Program-made: the position numbers and the translations under genes
The notes under the pieces: generated by a model
The model's input: the letters and a program-made list of their open reading frames with translations, nothing else
Databases searched by the model: none
Told to the model about the DNA's origin: nothing
Assembly (NCBI RefSeq): GCF_950295315.1
Contig: NC_080171.1
Location: 97,957,445 to 98,021,444, forward strand
Length of the DNA: 64,000 nt
Source of the DNA: Erinaceus europaeus
Taxonomy: Eukaryota > Chordata > Mammalia > Eulipotyphla > Erinaceidae
Reading direction: 5' to 3'
Shown here: in pieces, positions 43,645 through 55,169 of the stretch
Layout: each line of letters opens with the position of its first letter
Position numbering within the stretch: the first letter of the stretch is position 1

Positions 43645-45190
43645 AGAAAGCTTAGTTTCTTTTCTTTCTTTCTTTTCCTCCTTCTTCTTCCTCTCCTCCT
43701 TCTTCTTAGTGATTTAATAGTGATTGACAAGATTGTGAGACAAGATGGGTATAATTCCATGCAATTTCCAATACCAGAGTTCCATATCCCGTCCGCTCCA
43801 TTGGAAGCTTCCCTAGTCTTTATCCCTCTGGGAGTATGGACCAAAGATCTTTATGGGGTGCAGACAGTGGGAAGTCTGGCTTCTGTAATTGCTTCTCTGC
43901 TAGACATGGGTGTTGGCAGGTCAATCCATACCCCCAGCCTGTTTCTATCTTTTTCTAGTAGGGGTAGGACTCTGGGGAGGGGAAGGTTCCAGGACACATT
44001 GGTGAGGTCGTCTGCCCAGGGAAGTCAGATTGGCATCGTGGTAACAACTGCAACTTGTAGCTGAAAAGTATTATGATATAATTGTTTAATAATCAGGAAC
44101 CTAAAGGTAAGAATTTAGCATATGAGATTTGGGGTCTCCATTATGGAAAAAGCTAGGAAGTCTATCTTAGGTATATTCCAAGGGGCCCATGACTTTACTA
44201 ATTTTTGTTTGAGCCCAACAGCTAACATGCAGGTGGGGAAGACTTAGTTTCTGGTTCCAGTCCCTTCTAGGTCTCTTGGGCTCCATGAGATAACCTAGAA
44301 TCCTAAAACTCTATTTCCTCTTCCTATATAAGCTCTTTTCTGTATTTACACTAATTTTAACCCAAAAGACCCAATAGTGGGGCTTCTTCAGCTGTGAGAG
44401 GCACTTACCTGAACAAAATCTCATAGCTGGTACCAAGCAGGTTGGAGCTGGGGAGCTTCCCAGGGAAAGTTGGTGTCAGTCCAGTCCCTCGGTCTGGAAT
44501 GAGGAGAAAGACACCCTCCATTATTAATATAATTTAGGTGTGTCACTCTTTTACTACCTGGCCTTGTGGAATCTCACATCCCCCCCACCCAGAACCTACA
44601 GTAGATGCATCTTTGAAGAGACTTAGAAACAAAATAACTTGAGAATTAACTACAGGTTACTAGGGGTCTGAGCAGCCAGTTTCTGAAGATGTGCATTCTG
44701 ATCCTGAACTAGGTCCATCAGTTCCTGCAGGGTTCCTCCTCCAGCTCCCTCTCCCCAAAACCCAATTTCATGTCTTCTATAGCAAGACCCCACTCAGTGA
44801 GATTTCAACCTCTCAGAACCTATTTCTGAGGGTGTCTTTCTCCTCATTCCAGACCGAACACACTGGTGAGGTTATCTGCCCGAGGAAGTCAGGATGGAAT
44901 CATGACAGCATCAGCAACTTGGTCAAAATAATTAATGAATAGGAACCAAAAAGTAGGAACAGGCAGATGAGAATAGGGCTCCTAGGGTGGAAAGAAGCTA
45001 GGAAGTCCATTTTAGGCATGTTCCTAGAAGTCCATGACTATTGCAGTTTTTGCTTGAGTTTGATAGCTAATGCGGAATGGAGTTGGACAAAAATATTGTC
45101 TGAGAAGATGGTGTCAGAGTAGAGGAAAGGGCTAGAAAGTTGGCTTAGGGCTGAGAGTAGCTCCCAATCTTGAAAAACAAAAATCTATGA
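43645..45190 (-). mobile_element. L1-type 3' region, partly present twice
   Basis: After a CTT/CCT-rich edge, 43720-44260 repeats the 16545-16900 family ('ttatccctctgggagtatgg', 'gtctggcttctgtaattgct'). A second partial copy at 44840-45170 matches 43990-44260 ('ggtgaggttatctgcc', 'agctaggaagtccatttt'). The stretch between is unassigned. No coding frame. Confidence 0.55.
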
Positions 45191-45608
45191 ATAAAATTAA
45201 CTGTTGACGCCATCCATGGCTACAGCTGGGAACTTTGTAGGCTGCACTCATTTCAGGACCAGTCTTCCTTGAGTGGTGGGGCAAGATTACCTAGCCTCCC
45301 TTCAGGGAGACTTGGGCAGTCCTTCTCATTGCTGTAAAGCTGAAACTCTTGAGAGACATAATCTCAGAGGCCTCAGAGGCACTATCTAGTTTACCTCCCT
45401 TGTTTAAAAAAGGTCATGCAGGCTGGGTAGTAGCAGTGACTTGCCTTGGGCTATATCCAGAGTTGAAAACATTAACTCATGATATACCTGGACTGTTTCT
45501 GGACTGTTCTGTGAGCTACTCCCTCTTGACCAGAGAGCTCAGTTTCAGGCATGGAAGTCATTTGCATAAACATCATGCTATAGTTCCTTAGCCCTGACCA
45601 CATTTTCT
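45191..45608. other. Possible continuation of L1-type 3' region
   Basis: No clear repeat identity, no gene. Confidence 0.3.
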
Positions 45609-45623
45609 AGATGATGCAAATGT

Positions 45624-45834
45624 GCCAGTGAGATAACTCACTGGGCAAGGCACCTGGCCAGCCATACATAGGGCTCAGATTGGAGCTGTGAGCTCCACAT
45701 AGAAGTACTGTAGTGCTGGGGGAAGCTTTGGTACTATGGTATTTCTGTGTCTGTCTGAAAAAGTCAGCTTGGAGCAGTGAAATCACATATGTAAGGCCCC
45801 AGCACAACAGACAACAAAATAAACAGGAAAACAA
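45624..45834 (+). mobile_element. tRNA-like SINE, distinct head, 13-bp duplication
   Basis: The head 'ccagtgagataactcactgg' is A-box-like. The body has 'agctgtgagctccacataga' and the end is 'aaaataaacaggaaaacaa'. The exact repeat ATGATGCAAATGT lies at 45611-45623 and 45835-45847. No sibling of this head is seen here. Confidence 0.75.
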
Positions 45835-45854
45835 ATGATGCAAATGTCTTACTT

Positions 45855-46182
45855 CTTTATTTTATTTTATTTTATTTTATTTTTTATTGTCACCAGGGTT
45901 GTTGTTGAGGCATGGTGCCAGCACTATGAATCCACCTTTCCTGGTGGCCATTCTTTTCTACTTTTTTTTTTATTGGGTAGGACATAGAAAAATTGAGTGA
46001 GGAAGGGGATACAGACAGAAGGAAGGCAGAGAGAGGGAAGACAGAGGGAGAGAAAGATACCTGCAGAGTTGCTTCACCACTTGTGGAGTGTGCCCCCTGC
46101 AGGCGAGGAGTGGGGGCTCAAACCCAGATCCTTGCACTTGGTAATATGTAGGCTTAACTGGGTGTGCTACTACCTGCCCCCA
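45855..46182 (-). mobile_element. SINE with extension module
   Basis: (TTTTA)n tail, 'caccagggttgttgttgagg', body, and head 'gtgtgctactacctgccccc'. The 14-bp repeat with one mismatch (45841-45854 and 46183-46196) overlaps the duplication of the SINE on its left. Confidence 0.85.
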
Positions 46183-46374
46183 CAAATGTTTTACTTTTGA
46201 AGCTGTATTTATCTGAACTTTTCAACTATTGGGATATGAGGATGGAATTGGGAATGGAAGCCAGTCTCTTAGAAAGCCCTCAGTGATCTCTCTCTCCTTC
46301 CTCTACTGGACCAATCTGTGTGAGCAACAGATTATTATCATGATAACTAATCTACATAAATGAATGTAGGCTGA

Positions 46375-46530
46375 AAAAATAGCTTACTAGGATAATGTGC
46401 TGCTTTGCAACGTGTGTGACCCAAGTTTGAGCCCAGCCCCCCACTGCATTGAAGGAAGCTGTAGTCTCATTCACTCTTTCTGCTTTTTTGCCTTCTCTTT
46501 CTCTATTATACGCAAATAAATAAATGCATC
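46375..46530 (+). mobile_element. 'Type 4' SINE
   Basis: 'gcttactaggataatgtgct' and 'ctttgcaacgtgtgtgaccc', then 'cccactgcattgaaggaag' and 'ctattatacgcaaataaata'. Confidence 0.7.
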
Positions 46531-46539
46531 ATTCCAATA

Positions 46540-46895
46540 CCGAGTAAGAAGCAAACAGAGACAAAAGGTAATTTATTTCCAGGGGCTGATTACCAATAGA
46601 ATAGGCCTTTTGGTAAACCAAAGGCCTCCCAGGACTGGAATAGATCACCTGCTACTTGAAGAACATTCTACCAATCAGAACTGCAACCGCTGATGCCCTT
46701 CTGTGCATTTGGCCTAGCTCTTTTGCCTATATAACTTAGCATGGTTTTTACCCCATTAGTCAGACATAGGGTTAAAGGGTCTGTTTTCCAAATTGCAGCT
46801 TATTGAAGCCCTGAGTAAGTATCTGAACTGTAATGCAGGAAACTGCCAAACTCCAGCTGTTAAGGTATTTGCTCAGTGCATTTTTAATTTTTTTT
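46540..46895 (+). mobile_element. Possible old LTR-like sequence
   Basis: A TATA-like 'gcctatataacttagcatgg' followed about 150 bp on by 'ctccagctgttaagg' resembles LTR organisation. No terminal TG...CA or partner LTR is identified, so the call is weak. Confidence 0.25.
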
Positions 46896-46904
46896 TTTTT
46901 TTAG

Positions 46905-47205
46905 AAATGATGGTATGTCACTTTCAAGATTAAGCTACAAAAGACTGGCTTCAATTTTGGTTAATGTCTTACTCATCATTCAGTCTTGGAGAAGCAGCTT
47001 CCATTGCAGAAGGAGATTCAGGGAGCCTACGAAGAGGTCAGGGGGTAGCTCTGAGGCCAACAAGTGCATGACTGAGTCTGGAAGCAGAACTTCAACTTCA
47101 TCCTAGTCTCTAGTTAACAGTTGGACGCTCAGATGGGGCCACTGAGCTCAACCAGTCTGCATTATGACCCCTTGAAACTGTGAGCTACAAAATATTTATC
47201 TTTTT
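46905..47205 (+). mobile_element. Ancient MLT1-type (ERVL-MaLR) solo LTR fragment
   Basis: 'gtatgtcactttcaagatta', 'agctacaaaagactggcttc', 'gcatgactgagtctggaagc' and 'ccccttgaaactgtgagcta' follow the MLT1/MST LTR order. It is decayed and has no internal region, so it carries no viral genes. Confidence 0.7.
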
Positions 47206-47206
47206 T

Positions 47207-47288
47207 ATTTTTTGTTTATTTATTTTCTCCTCATTCTTGCCTTCCTCATCATCATCCTTTCTTCCTTCCTTCCTCCCTTCCTTCCTCC

Positions 47289-47326
<38 letters not shown>

Positions 47327-47349
47327 CTCTTTCTTTCTTTCTACCTTTC
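47207..47349. repeat. (TTCC)n / (TTTC)n microsatellite
   Basis: Compound pyrimidine repeat between an LTR fragment and a SINE tail. Confidence 0.9.
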
Positions 47350-47622
47350 TTGCCACAGGGTTATCACTGAAGCTCTGTGCTGGGCTGGCACGAATCCACC
47401 ATTTCTGGTAGCCACTTTTCCCATTTTTTTCTTTCTATTTTATTTGACAGGAAAGAGAGAAATTGAGAGGGGAAGGAAAGATAGAGGGCAAGGGAGAAAG
47501 ATGGGCAACTGCATACTCGCTTTACCGCTGGTGAAGTATCGCCCCTGTAGGTAGGGAGCAGGGGCTTGAACCTGGGTCCTGGAGCATGGTGATAAGTGCG
47601 CTCAATCAGATGCACCACCACC
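47350..47622 (-). mobile_element. SINE with extension module
   Basis: 'ccacagggttatcactgaag', body, 'gggcttgaacctgggtcctg' and 'cagatgcaccaccaccc'. Confidence 0.82.
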
Positions 47623-47912
47623 CTTTATTTTATTTTTTATTGTTACCAGAGTTTTCACTGAGGCTTGGTCCCTGCATGACAAACTTTCTACTGCCCCTGG
47701 GAGCCACTCCTCCTTTTTTCCATTTTATTTGATAGGACAGAAGAAATTGAGAGGGGGAGGGGAAGACAGAGAGGAAGAGGCAGAGAGACACCTGCAGTAC
47801 CTGTTTCACTGCTGGTGAAGCATCTCCCCTGCAGGTGGGGAATGAGGGCTTGAACCTGGGTTGTTGCACATGATAAGATGTGTGCTTAATCAGCTGTGCC
47901 ACCACCTGGCAC
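47623..47912 (-). mobile_element. SINE with extension module
   Basis: 'gttaccagagttttcactga', 'gtccctgcatgacaaacttt', body and 'gggcttgaacctgggttgtt'. It lies head-to-tail with the SINE on its left. Confidence 0.82.
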
Positions 47913-47994
47913 ACAAATTCTATCCTTTTTTAAGTCACTGTATTGGAGTCTTTTGCTTCCCAGAAATAAATAACATAAGAAAATAAAGTGAAGA

Positions 47995-48180
47995 GGGTGG
48001 GGGGATAGCATAACGGCTATGCAGAAGTATTTTCACATCTGAGGCTCAAAGGCCCAGGGTTAATCCCTTATAACACCAGAAACCAGAGCCGAGCTATGCT
48101 CTAGTCGCTCTCCCTCTCTCTCTTTCTGTCAGTAAAATAAAAACAAATAAAATGCATATTTAAAAATATTTTAAAAATAA
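47995..48180 (+). mobile_element. 'Type 3' SINE
   Basis: 'ggatagcataacggctatgc', 'ggcccagggttaatccctta' and a CTCTCT plus A-rich end. Confidence 0.8.
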
Positions 48181-48185
48181 AATAG

Positions 48186-48346
48186 GGGCTGAAGAGACAG
48201 CATAAGAGTTATGTAAAAGACTCTCATGCTTGAGGCTTTGAAGTCCCAGGTTCAATCCTCACACAACCATAAACCAGAGCTGAGCCGAGCTCTGGTCTCC
48301 TTCTCTGTATCTCTCTCTCAAATAAAATAAAATAAAACAAAATAAA
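48186..48346 (+). mobile_element. 'Type 3' SINE, second of a pair
   Basis: 'gacagcataagagttatgta', 'cccaggttcaatcctcacac' and an (AATAA)n tail. Directly follows the copy on its left. Confidence 0.8.
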
Positions 48347-48441
48347 TCAGGGAGTTTGAATCAACCTCAGTTTCCTCAGAGCAGTAACACTTGAGGAAAG
48401 AAGGAAAGCCATGACTAAAGTAACTTCGAAATGCTATGGAT

Positions 48442-48788
48442 GGGTGGCCACATCATGGCACAGCGGGTTAATCGCACATGGTGCGAAGCACAAGGACCAG
48501 AGTAAAGATCCTGGTTTGAGCCCCCGGCTCCCCACCTGCAGGGGAGTCACTTCACAGGTGGTGAAGCAGGTCTGCAGGTGTCTATCTTTCTCTCCCCCTC
48601 TCTGTCTTCCCCTCCTCTCTCCATTTTCTCTGTCCTATCCAACAACAACAACAGCAATAAAACAATAATAACAACAACAATGATGAGAATCAACAAAGGA
48701 AACAAAAAGGGAAAAAATGGCCTCCAGGAGAAGTGGATTCATGGTGCAGGCACCGAGCCCCAGTGATAACCCTGAAGGAAAGAAAAAA
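48442..48788 (+). mobile_element. 'Type 1' SINE with extension module
   Basis: 'catggcacagcgggttaatc' head, 'ctccccacctgcaggggagt', AAC-rich linker and the module 'gcctccaggagaagtggatt'. Target repeats at 48428-48441 and 48789-48802 (13 of 14 match). Confidence 0.9.
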
Positions 48789-48802
48789 GAAATGCTATAG
48801 AT

Positions 48803-49588
48803 AGAAGGCACAGGTTTGCCTACTAGGTTGAAGATGATGATGTGGGGTCCAACTTCAGTCCCATTCTGGGCTGGGCCAGGACCCCCAGAAGTGGCAAGGT
48901 TTCACTATCTATTGACAAAAACAATGTGGAAATGTATTGGAGTCTTCCTTCACTAAGGAAGACATAGTGCTCAGAATGATCCAGAAGGGAGAGCAGTGAT
49001 TGTCCAGCCCCCTCCAAATGCTCCGTATGTATCCATTATCTCCCTGACTCTCTCCAAACTCTAGCTGGTGGCTAGACCGTCTCTAGTTAGGTGGGAACAC
49101 TGAGAGGCTCAGGAGTTTTAACTCTTATCTTGCAGGCATGTGGCGAGTCCTAGAGGCTTACTGAGCTGGGTTATGGAAAGATGCCTCCAGCTAGTAGGTA
49201 GAGGGAAGCCGGAGGTTCAGAGAAGCTGCTGCAGAGAAGCTCCAGTGGGGGCAGGTGAGATGGAGTTCTGCTGAATGGATCTGTCCAGCAGGATGCTCAG
49301 CAGCAGCCCCAGGCTCAGAGATGACCTCCCAACCCATCCCAGAACAGCAGCTCGGCTCATTCAGGGGGCAAGAGCATGTCCACACATGCTTCCTGCTCAG
49401 AACTGGGAAGAAGATCCAGACAAGGCTTTGACAAATAAAACTGAGCGGTGGTGGAATGGACTAGCTGACATTATCCTGAATATCCCATTGCTGGGGGCTT
49501 GCAAAAGGAAGTTGCACTGATTAAATGAGAGAGTTGTGGGTGGTGGGTAAGAAATGGATTTGATAGATGCCCACTAACATTTGGAACT
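48803..49588. other. Unique sequence, no gene seen
   Basis: No repeat or domain recognised. Confidence 0.4.
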
Positions 49589-49857
49589 GAGGGGTGGCAG
49601 ACTCGGTTGAGTACACACATTATCGTGTACAAAGACCTGGGTTCAAGCCCCTGACCCCCACCTGCAGGGGTGGGGGAAGCGTTACAAGTGGTGAAGCAGA
49701 GCTTCAAATCTTTCTGTTTCTTTCTCCATCTTATATCACCCTCCCCTATCTATTTCTATACTATCAAATAAAAAATAAGGATGAGAGAGACAGAGAGACA
49801 GAGAGACAGAGAGGAAGGTGGGGAGGAAAAATGACCACTGGGAGTAGGCACCAAGCC
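49589..49857 (+). mobile_element. 'Type 2' SINE with extension module
   Basis: 'gggtggcagactcggttgag' head, 'acctgggttcaagcccctga', body, A-rich linker with (GAGACA)n, then 'ccactgggagtaggcaccaa'. Confidence 0.8.
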
Positions 49858-50333
49858 TAAAGAGTAGCAGACTCAGATCTCAACTTCTGGGCTCCAATGA
49901 GACCTGGAGAGGGCTTAAAGCACCAAGGAGGAAGGCCATGGCCACTTAGGTAAGAAATAAGACACTGCCTACCTGCAGGGGGGAAAGCTCCACAAGTGGT
50001 GAAGCAGGTCTCCAGGTGTCTTTCTCTCTCCCTTTCTTTTTTTTTTATTTCTTTATTGGGGAATTAATGTTTTACATTCAACATTAAATACAATAGTTTG
50101 TACATGTATAACATTCCCCAGTTTCCCATATAACAATACAACCCCCACTAGGTTCTCTACTTGGACCTATATTCTCTCTACCCACCCACCCCCACCCCAG
50201 AGTCTTTTACTTTGGTGCAATACACCAATTCCATTTCAGGTTCTACTTATGTTTTTTTTTCTTCTTCTGATCTTGTTTTTCAACTTCTGCCTGAGAGTGA
50301 GATCATCCCATATTCATCCTTCTGTTTCATGTT

Positions 50334-53300
50334 TCATTTCATCTTCTGCTTCATGTTTTTCTGTTTCTGACTTATTTCACTTAACATGAATTTTTCAAGG
50401 TCCATCCAAGATCGGCTGAAAACGGTGAAGTCACCATTTTTTATAGCTGAGTAGTATTCCATTGTGTCTATATACCACAACTTGCTCAGCCACTCATCTG
50501 TTGTTGGACACCTGGGTTGCTTCCAGGTTTTGGCTATTACAAATTGTGCTGCTAAGAACAAATGTGTACACAAATCTTTTTGGATGGATGTGTTGGGTTC
50601 CTTAGGGTATATCCGGAGGAGAGGAATTGCAGGATTATAGGGTAGGTCCATTTATAGCCTTCTTAGAGTTCTCCTGACTGTTCTCCACAGAGGTTGGACC
50701 AATTTACATTCCCACAGCAGTGCATGAGGGTTCCTTTGACACCACACCCTCTCCAGCCTTTGCTGCTGTTACCTTTTCTGATGTATGACATTCTCACAGG
50801 AGTGAAGTGGTATCTCATTGTTGTCTTTATTTGCATTTCTCGGGCAATCAGAGACTTGGAGCATTTTTTCATGTGTTTCTCAGCCTTTTGGATCTCTTCT
50901 GTGGTGAATATTCTGTCCATGTCCTCCCCCCATTTTTGGACGGGTTATTTGTTGTCTTGTTGTTGAGTTTGGCAAGCTCTTTATATATGTTGGTTATTAA
51001 ACTCTTGTCTGATATATGGCATGTAAAGATGATCTCCCATTCTGTGAGGGGTCTCTTGGTTTGGGTAGTGGTTTCTTTTGCTGTGCAGAAGCTTTTTAAT
51101 TTGATGTAGTCCCATAGGTTTATACTTGCCTTAGTCTTCTTTGTAATTGGATTTGTTTCATTCAAAATGTCTTTAAAATGTATGCGGAAAAGAGTTCTGC
51201 CAATATTTTCCTCAAAGTACCTGATAGTTTCTGGTCTAACATCCAAGTCCTTGATCCACTTGAAATTTACTTTTGTATTTGGTGAAAAACAGTGGTTCAG
51301 TTTCATTCTTCTGCGTATTTCAACCCATTGTTTCCAACACCATTTGTTGAAGAGACTCTGCGTTCCACATTTAATAGTCTGGGCACCTTTGTCAAAGATT
51401 AGATGTCCATAGGTGTGGGGGCTCACTTCTGGGCTCTCAATTTTATTCCACTGGTCAGTGTGTTTATTCATGTTCCAGTACCGAGCAGTTTTGATGATAA
51501 TGGCCCTATAATACAATTTGAGATCTGGGAGTGTGATGCCTCTGGTTCTGTTCTTTTTTCTCAAGATTGTTTTGGCAATTCTAGGTCTTTTCTGGTTCCA
51601 GATAAACATTTGTAGTATTTGTTCTATTCTCCTAAAAAATGTGGTTGGACTCTAGATGGGGATAGCATTAAATTTGTAGATGGCTCTGGGTAGTATATTC
51701 ATTTTGATGATGCTACTTCTTCCAACCCATGAACATGGACTATCTTTCCACTTCTTTGTGTCTTTTTCAATTTCCTTGAGTAGTGACTCATAATTTTCAG
51801 TATACAAGTCTTTCACTTCGTTGGTTAGGTTTATTCCTAGATATTTTATTGTTTTTGTTGCTATAGTAAAAAGAATTGATTTCTGGATTTCAATTTCTTC
51901 TTAGTGTTTGCATAGAGGAATGCCACTGACTTTTGAATGTTAATTTTGTAGCCTGACACCTTACTGTATTTTCTGATGATTTCCAAAATCTTCTTGCTGG
52001 ATTCCTAAGAAAAACCTAAGGGTTTTTCTGTGTATACTGTCATGTCATCTGCAAACAGGGAGAGTTTGACTTCTTCTCTTCCAATCTGTATCCCTTTAAT
52101 TCCTTGCTCCTGCCTGATTGCTATGGCAAGAACTTCCAACACTATGTTGAATAGTAATGGTGACAGTGGGCATCCCTGTCTAGTACCTGATCTGAGTGGA
52201 AATGCTTCCAGTTTTTCACCATTGAGTATATGTTGGCTGTAGGCTTGCTATATATAGACTCCACTATCTTTAGGAATTTTCCATCTATTCCCATTTTTGT
52301 AGTGTTTTGATAATAAAGGGATTTTGTCAAAGGCTTTCTCTGCATCAATTGATATGACCATGTGGTTTTTGGTCTTGCTTTTGTTGATGTGGTGGATCAC
52401 ATTGATTGATTTACATATATTAAACCAACCTTGCATGCCTGGGATAAACCCCACTTGGTTGTGATGAACACTCTTTTTAATATACTGCTGTATCCAGTTG
52501 GCTAGAATTTTGTTCAATATTTTAGCATCTATGTTCATCAGAGATATTGGTCTGTAATTTTCTTTTTTGGTTGTGTCCCTGTCTGCTTTTGGTATCAGAG
52601 TGATGTTGGCTTCATAGAAGCAGGCAGGGAGTACTCCAGTGTCTTCAGTCTTCTGGAAGACTTTTAAAAGTAGAGGTATTAGTTCTTCTTTGAAGGTTTT
52701 GTAGAATTCATTTGTAAAACCATCTGATCCAGGACTTTTATTTTTGGGGAGATTTTTGATAACTGTTTCAATTTCATTAGCTGTGATGGGCCTGTTCATG
52801 TTATCTACTTCCTCTTTACTTAGTTTTGGAAGTTGGTAGGTATCTAGGAAATCATCCATTTATTCCATGTTCTCTAGCTTGGTGGCATATAGTTGTTCAT
52901 AGAAGCCTCACATGATATGTTGAATTTCTGTGGTGTCTGTTGTGATATCTCCTCTTTCATTTACTATCTGATTTATTTGGGTCTTCTCCCTTTTTTGTTT
53001 TGTGAGTCTGGCTAAAGTTTTGTTGATTTTGTTCACTCTTTCGAAGAACCAACATTTACTTTCGTTGATCTTTTGTATGGTTTTCTTATTCTCAGTGTTA
53101 TTTATTTCTGCCCTAACTTTAGTGATTTCTGTCCTTCAGGTTGATTTAGGGTTCCTTTGTTCTTCTTTTTCTAGGTCTTTAAGATGTGCAATCAGGCTGT
53201 TTATTTGTGCTTTTTCTTGTTTTCTAATGTGTGCTTGTATAACCATGAACTTCCCTCTCAGTACTGCCTTAGCTGTATCCCAAATGTTTTGATAGCTTGT

Positions 53301-54139
53301 GTCTTCATTTTCATTGAAGTCTCGAAACATTTTGATTTCTTCCTTGATTTCCTCTTTCACCCAGAGGTTGTTAAGAAGTGTACTGTTGAGCTTCCACATT
53401 TTGGGACTATTACTAGTCTTTTGTTGATTGTTAAGTGTTAGTTTAATTCCACTGTGGTCTGAGAAGATGCTTGGGATGATTTCAATGCTCCTGAATTTGC
53501 TGATGCTATCTCTGTGGCCTAACATATAGTCTATCCTTGAGAATGACCCATGTAGATTTGAGTAAAATGTGTATTCCAGTTTCTTGGTATGAATGACTCT
53601 GAAAATGTCCAATAGTTCTAGTTTATCTATCTCTTCATTTAGCTCCCTCATTTCTTTATTGATTTTCTGCCTGGATGATCTGTCAAGTTGAGAGAGTGGG
53701 GTACTGAAGTCCCCTACTATGACTGTGTTGCTGTTAATATATTGCTGTAGCTTTTCAGTAGATGTTTGATGTATTTAGATGGCTTCTCATTGGGTGCATA
53801 GATGTTAATAATTGTTAAGTCCTCTTGATTGACTGATCCTCTGAGCATTAAGTACTGTCCATTCCTATCTTTTTAAATCTTATCTATGTTAAAGTCTGTC
53901 ATGTCAGATATTAGAATAGCTGTCCCTGCTCTTTTTTATGGGCCATTGGCTTGTGTGATAGTTTTCCATCCTTTCACTTTAAGTTTGTGTTTGTTTTGTT
54001 GAGTTAGATGGGTTTCCTGTAGACAGCATATTGTTGGGTTGTATTTTCTGATCCATCTTCCTACTCTGTGTCTTTTAATAGGTGAATGCAGGCCATTGAC
54101 ATTTATTGATATCAAAGATTGTAGATATTTTAACGCCAT
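50334..54139 (-). pseudogene. L1 ORF2 (endonuclease-reverse transcriptase), broken
   Basis: Recognisable pieces in order from the right are listed here. The endonuclease N-terminus has 'SLISINVNGLHSP' and 'CCLQETHLT' (53936-54139). The endonuclease C-terminus has '[11 protein letters not shown]' and '[10 protein letters not shown]' (53136-53651). The RT palm has '[20 protein letters not shown]' and '[11 protein letters not shown]' (52248-52859). An FADD catalytic box lies near 52038-52056. The C-terminal region has 'PRIAKTILRKKN' and 'PLTEWEIIF' (50869-51609) and ends with 'PTTDEWLSKLW' (50334-50651). Intact L1 ORF2p makes the nick and cDNA for retroposition. This copy has several stops and frameshifts and cannot encode it. 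Confidence 0.92.
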
Positions 54140-54240
54140 TCTTGTAGAGTTTTAGAGTGTTCTGATATATGACCTATTTATGGTGGTCTGACTTTTTATA
54201 GAAGACCTTTCAGAACTTCTTGCAGGGCAGGCTTGGTGAT

Positions 54241-55169
54241 AGTTTATTCCTTCAACTGTTGCTTGTCTGAGAAGGTTTTGATGCCTCCATCTAGTCTGAA
54301 TGACAGTCTAGCAGGATATAGTATTCTTGGTTGAAAGCCTTTCTCATTGAGCACTTGATAGATATCTTGCCATTCTCTTCTGGCCTGTAGTGTTTGTGTG
54401 GAGAAGTCTGCTGCTAATCTTATGGGTTTTCCTCTGTAGGTGACTCTTTGTTTTTCTCTTGCAGCCTTCAGGATCCTTTCTTTATCCTTATTCCTTTCCA
54501 TTCTAAATATGATATGTCTTGGTGTCTTTAAGTCTGGGCTAATTCTGTTTGGGACCCTCTGGGCTACTTGAATATTTATGTCTTTGGTGTTGTCTAGACT
54601 AGAGAAGTTTTCAGCTATTATGGCCTGAAGAATGCTTTCTTCCTCTCCCTCTCCTTCTTCCTCTGTTAAGCCAATAATGCATATATTGTTTCTTTTGAAG
54701 TCATCCCATAGGACTCTGTTGTTATTTTCAGCATCTCTTAATCTCTTTTTAAGATCTCTTACTTCTTTTTTAGTTGTCTCTAATTCATCCTTGATCTTGT
54801 TAATTCTGTCTTCAGCCTCATTGATTCTATTCTCTATCCCCTCTACTGTTTTCTGGAGTTCATCTACTTTGTAACCCTGTTCTGATACTGTTTTAGCTTG
54901 TTCAGCTAGTTCTGTTCTTAGCTCAGCTATTTCAGCTTTCAGCTCTCTAGTAACCTTGAGATAATTAGTGTTTTCTTCCAGAGTCTCATTTGTTGTTCCT
55001 GTATTTCTGATTACAATTCTTTAAAACTTATTACTCATTCCTGTGATAATTTCCTTAGCTAGTGTTTGGATGTTGACCTCATCATTTTGTTCTTGACCCT
55101 TTGGGGGATTTTAGCTGGACTCTTGTCCTGGTTTGTTTCTCCATTATTTCTTCTTGTTGGTTTAACCAT
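54241..55169 (-). pseudogene. L1 ORF1 (RNA-binding chaperone), frameshifted
   Basis: A start ATG at 55169 opens MVKPTRRNNGET. The frame is lost near 55100 and the coiled-coil region (about 54720-55080) continues in another frame. The RRM-like part follows with 'RNNICIIGL', and the C-terminal domain is in frame at 54244-54501 ('ARREWQDIYQVL'), ending at a stop near 54241. ORF1p normally trimerises and coats L1 RNA. The frameshift makes this a pseudogene. Confidence 0.85.
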
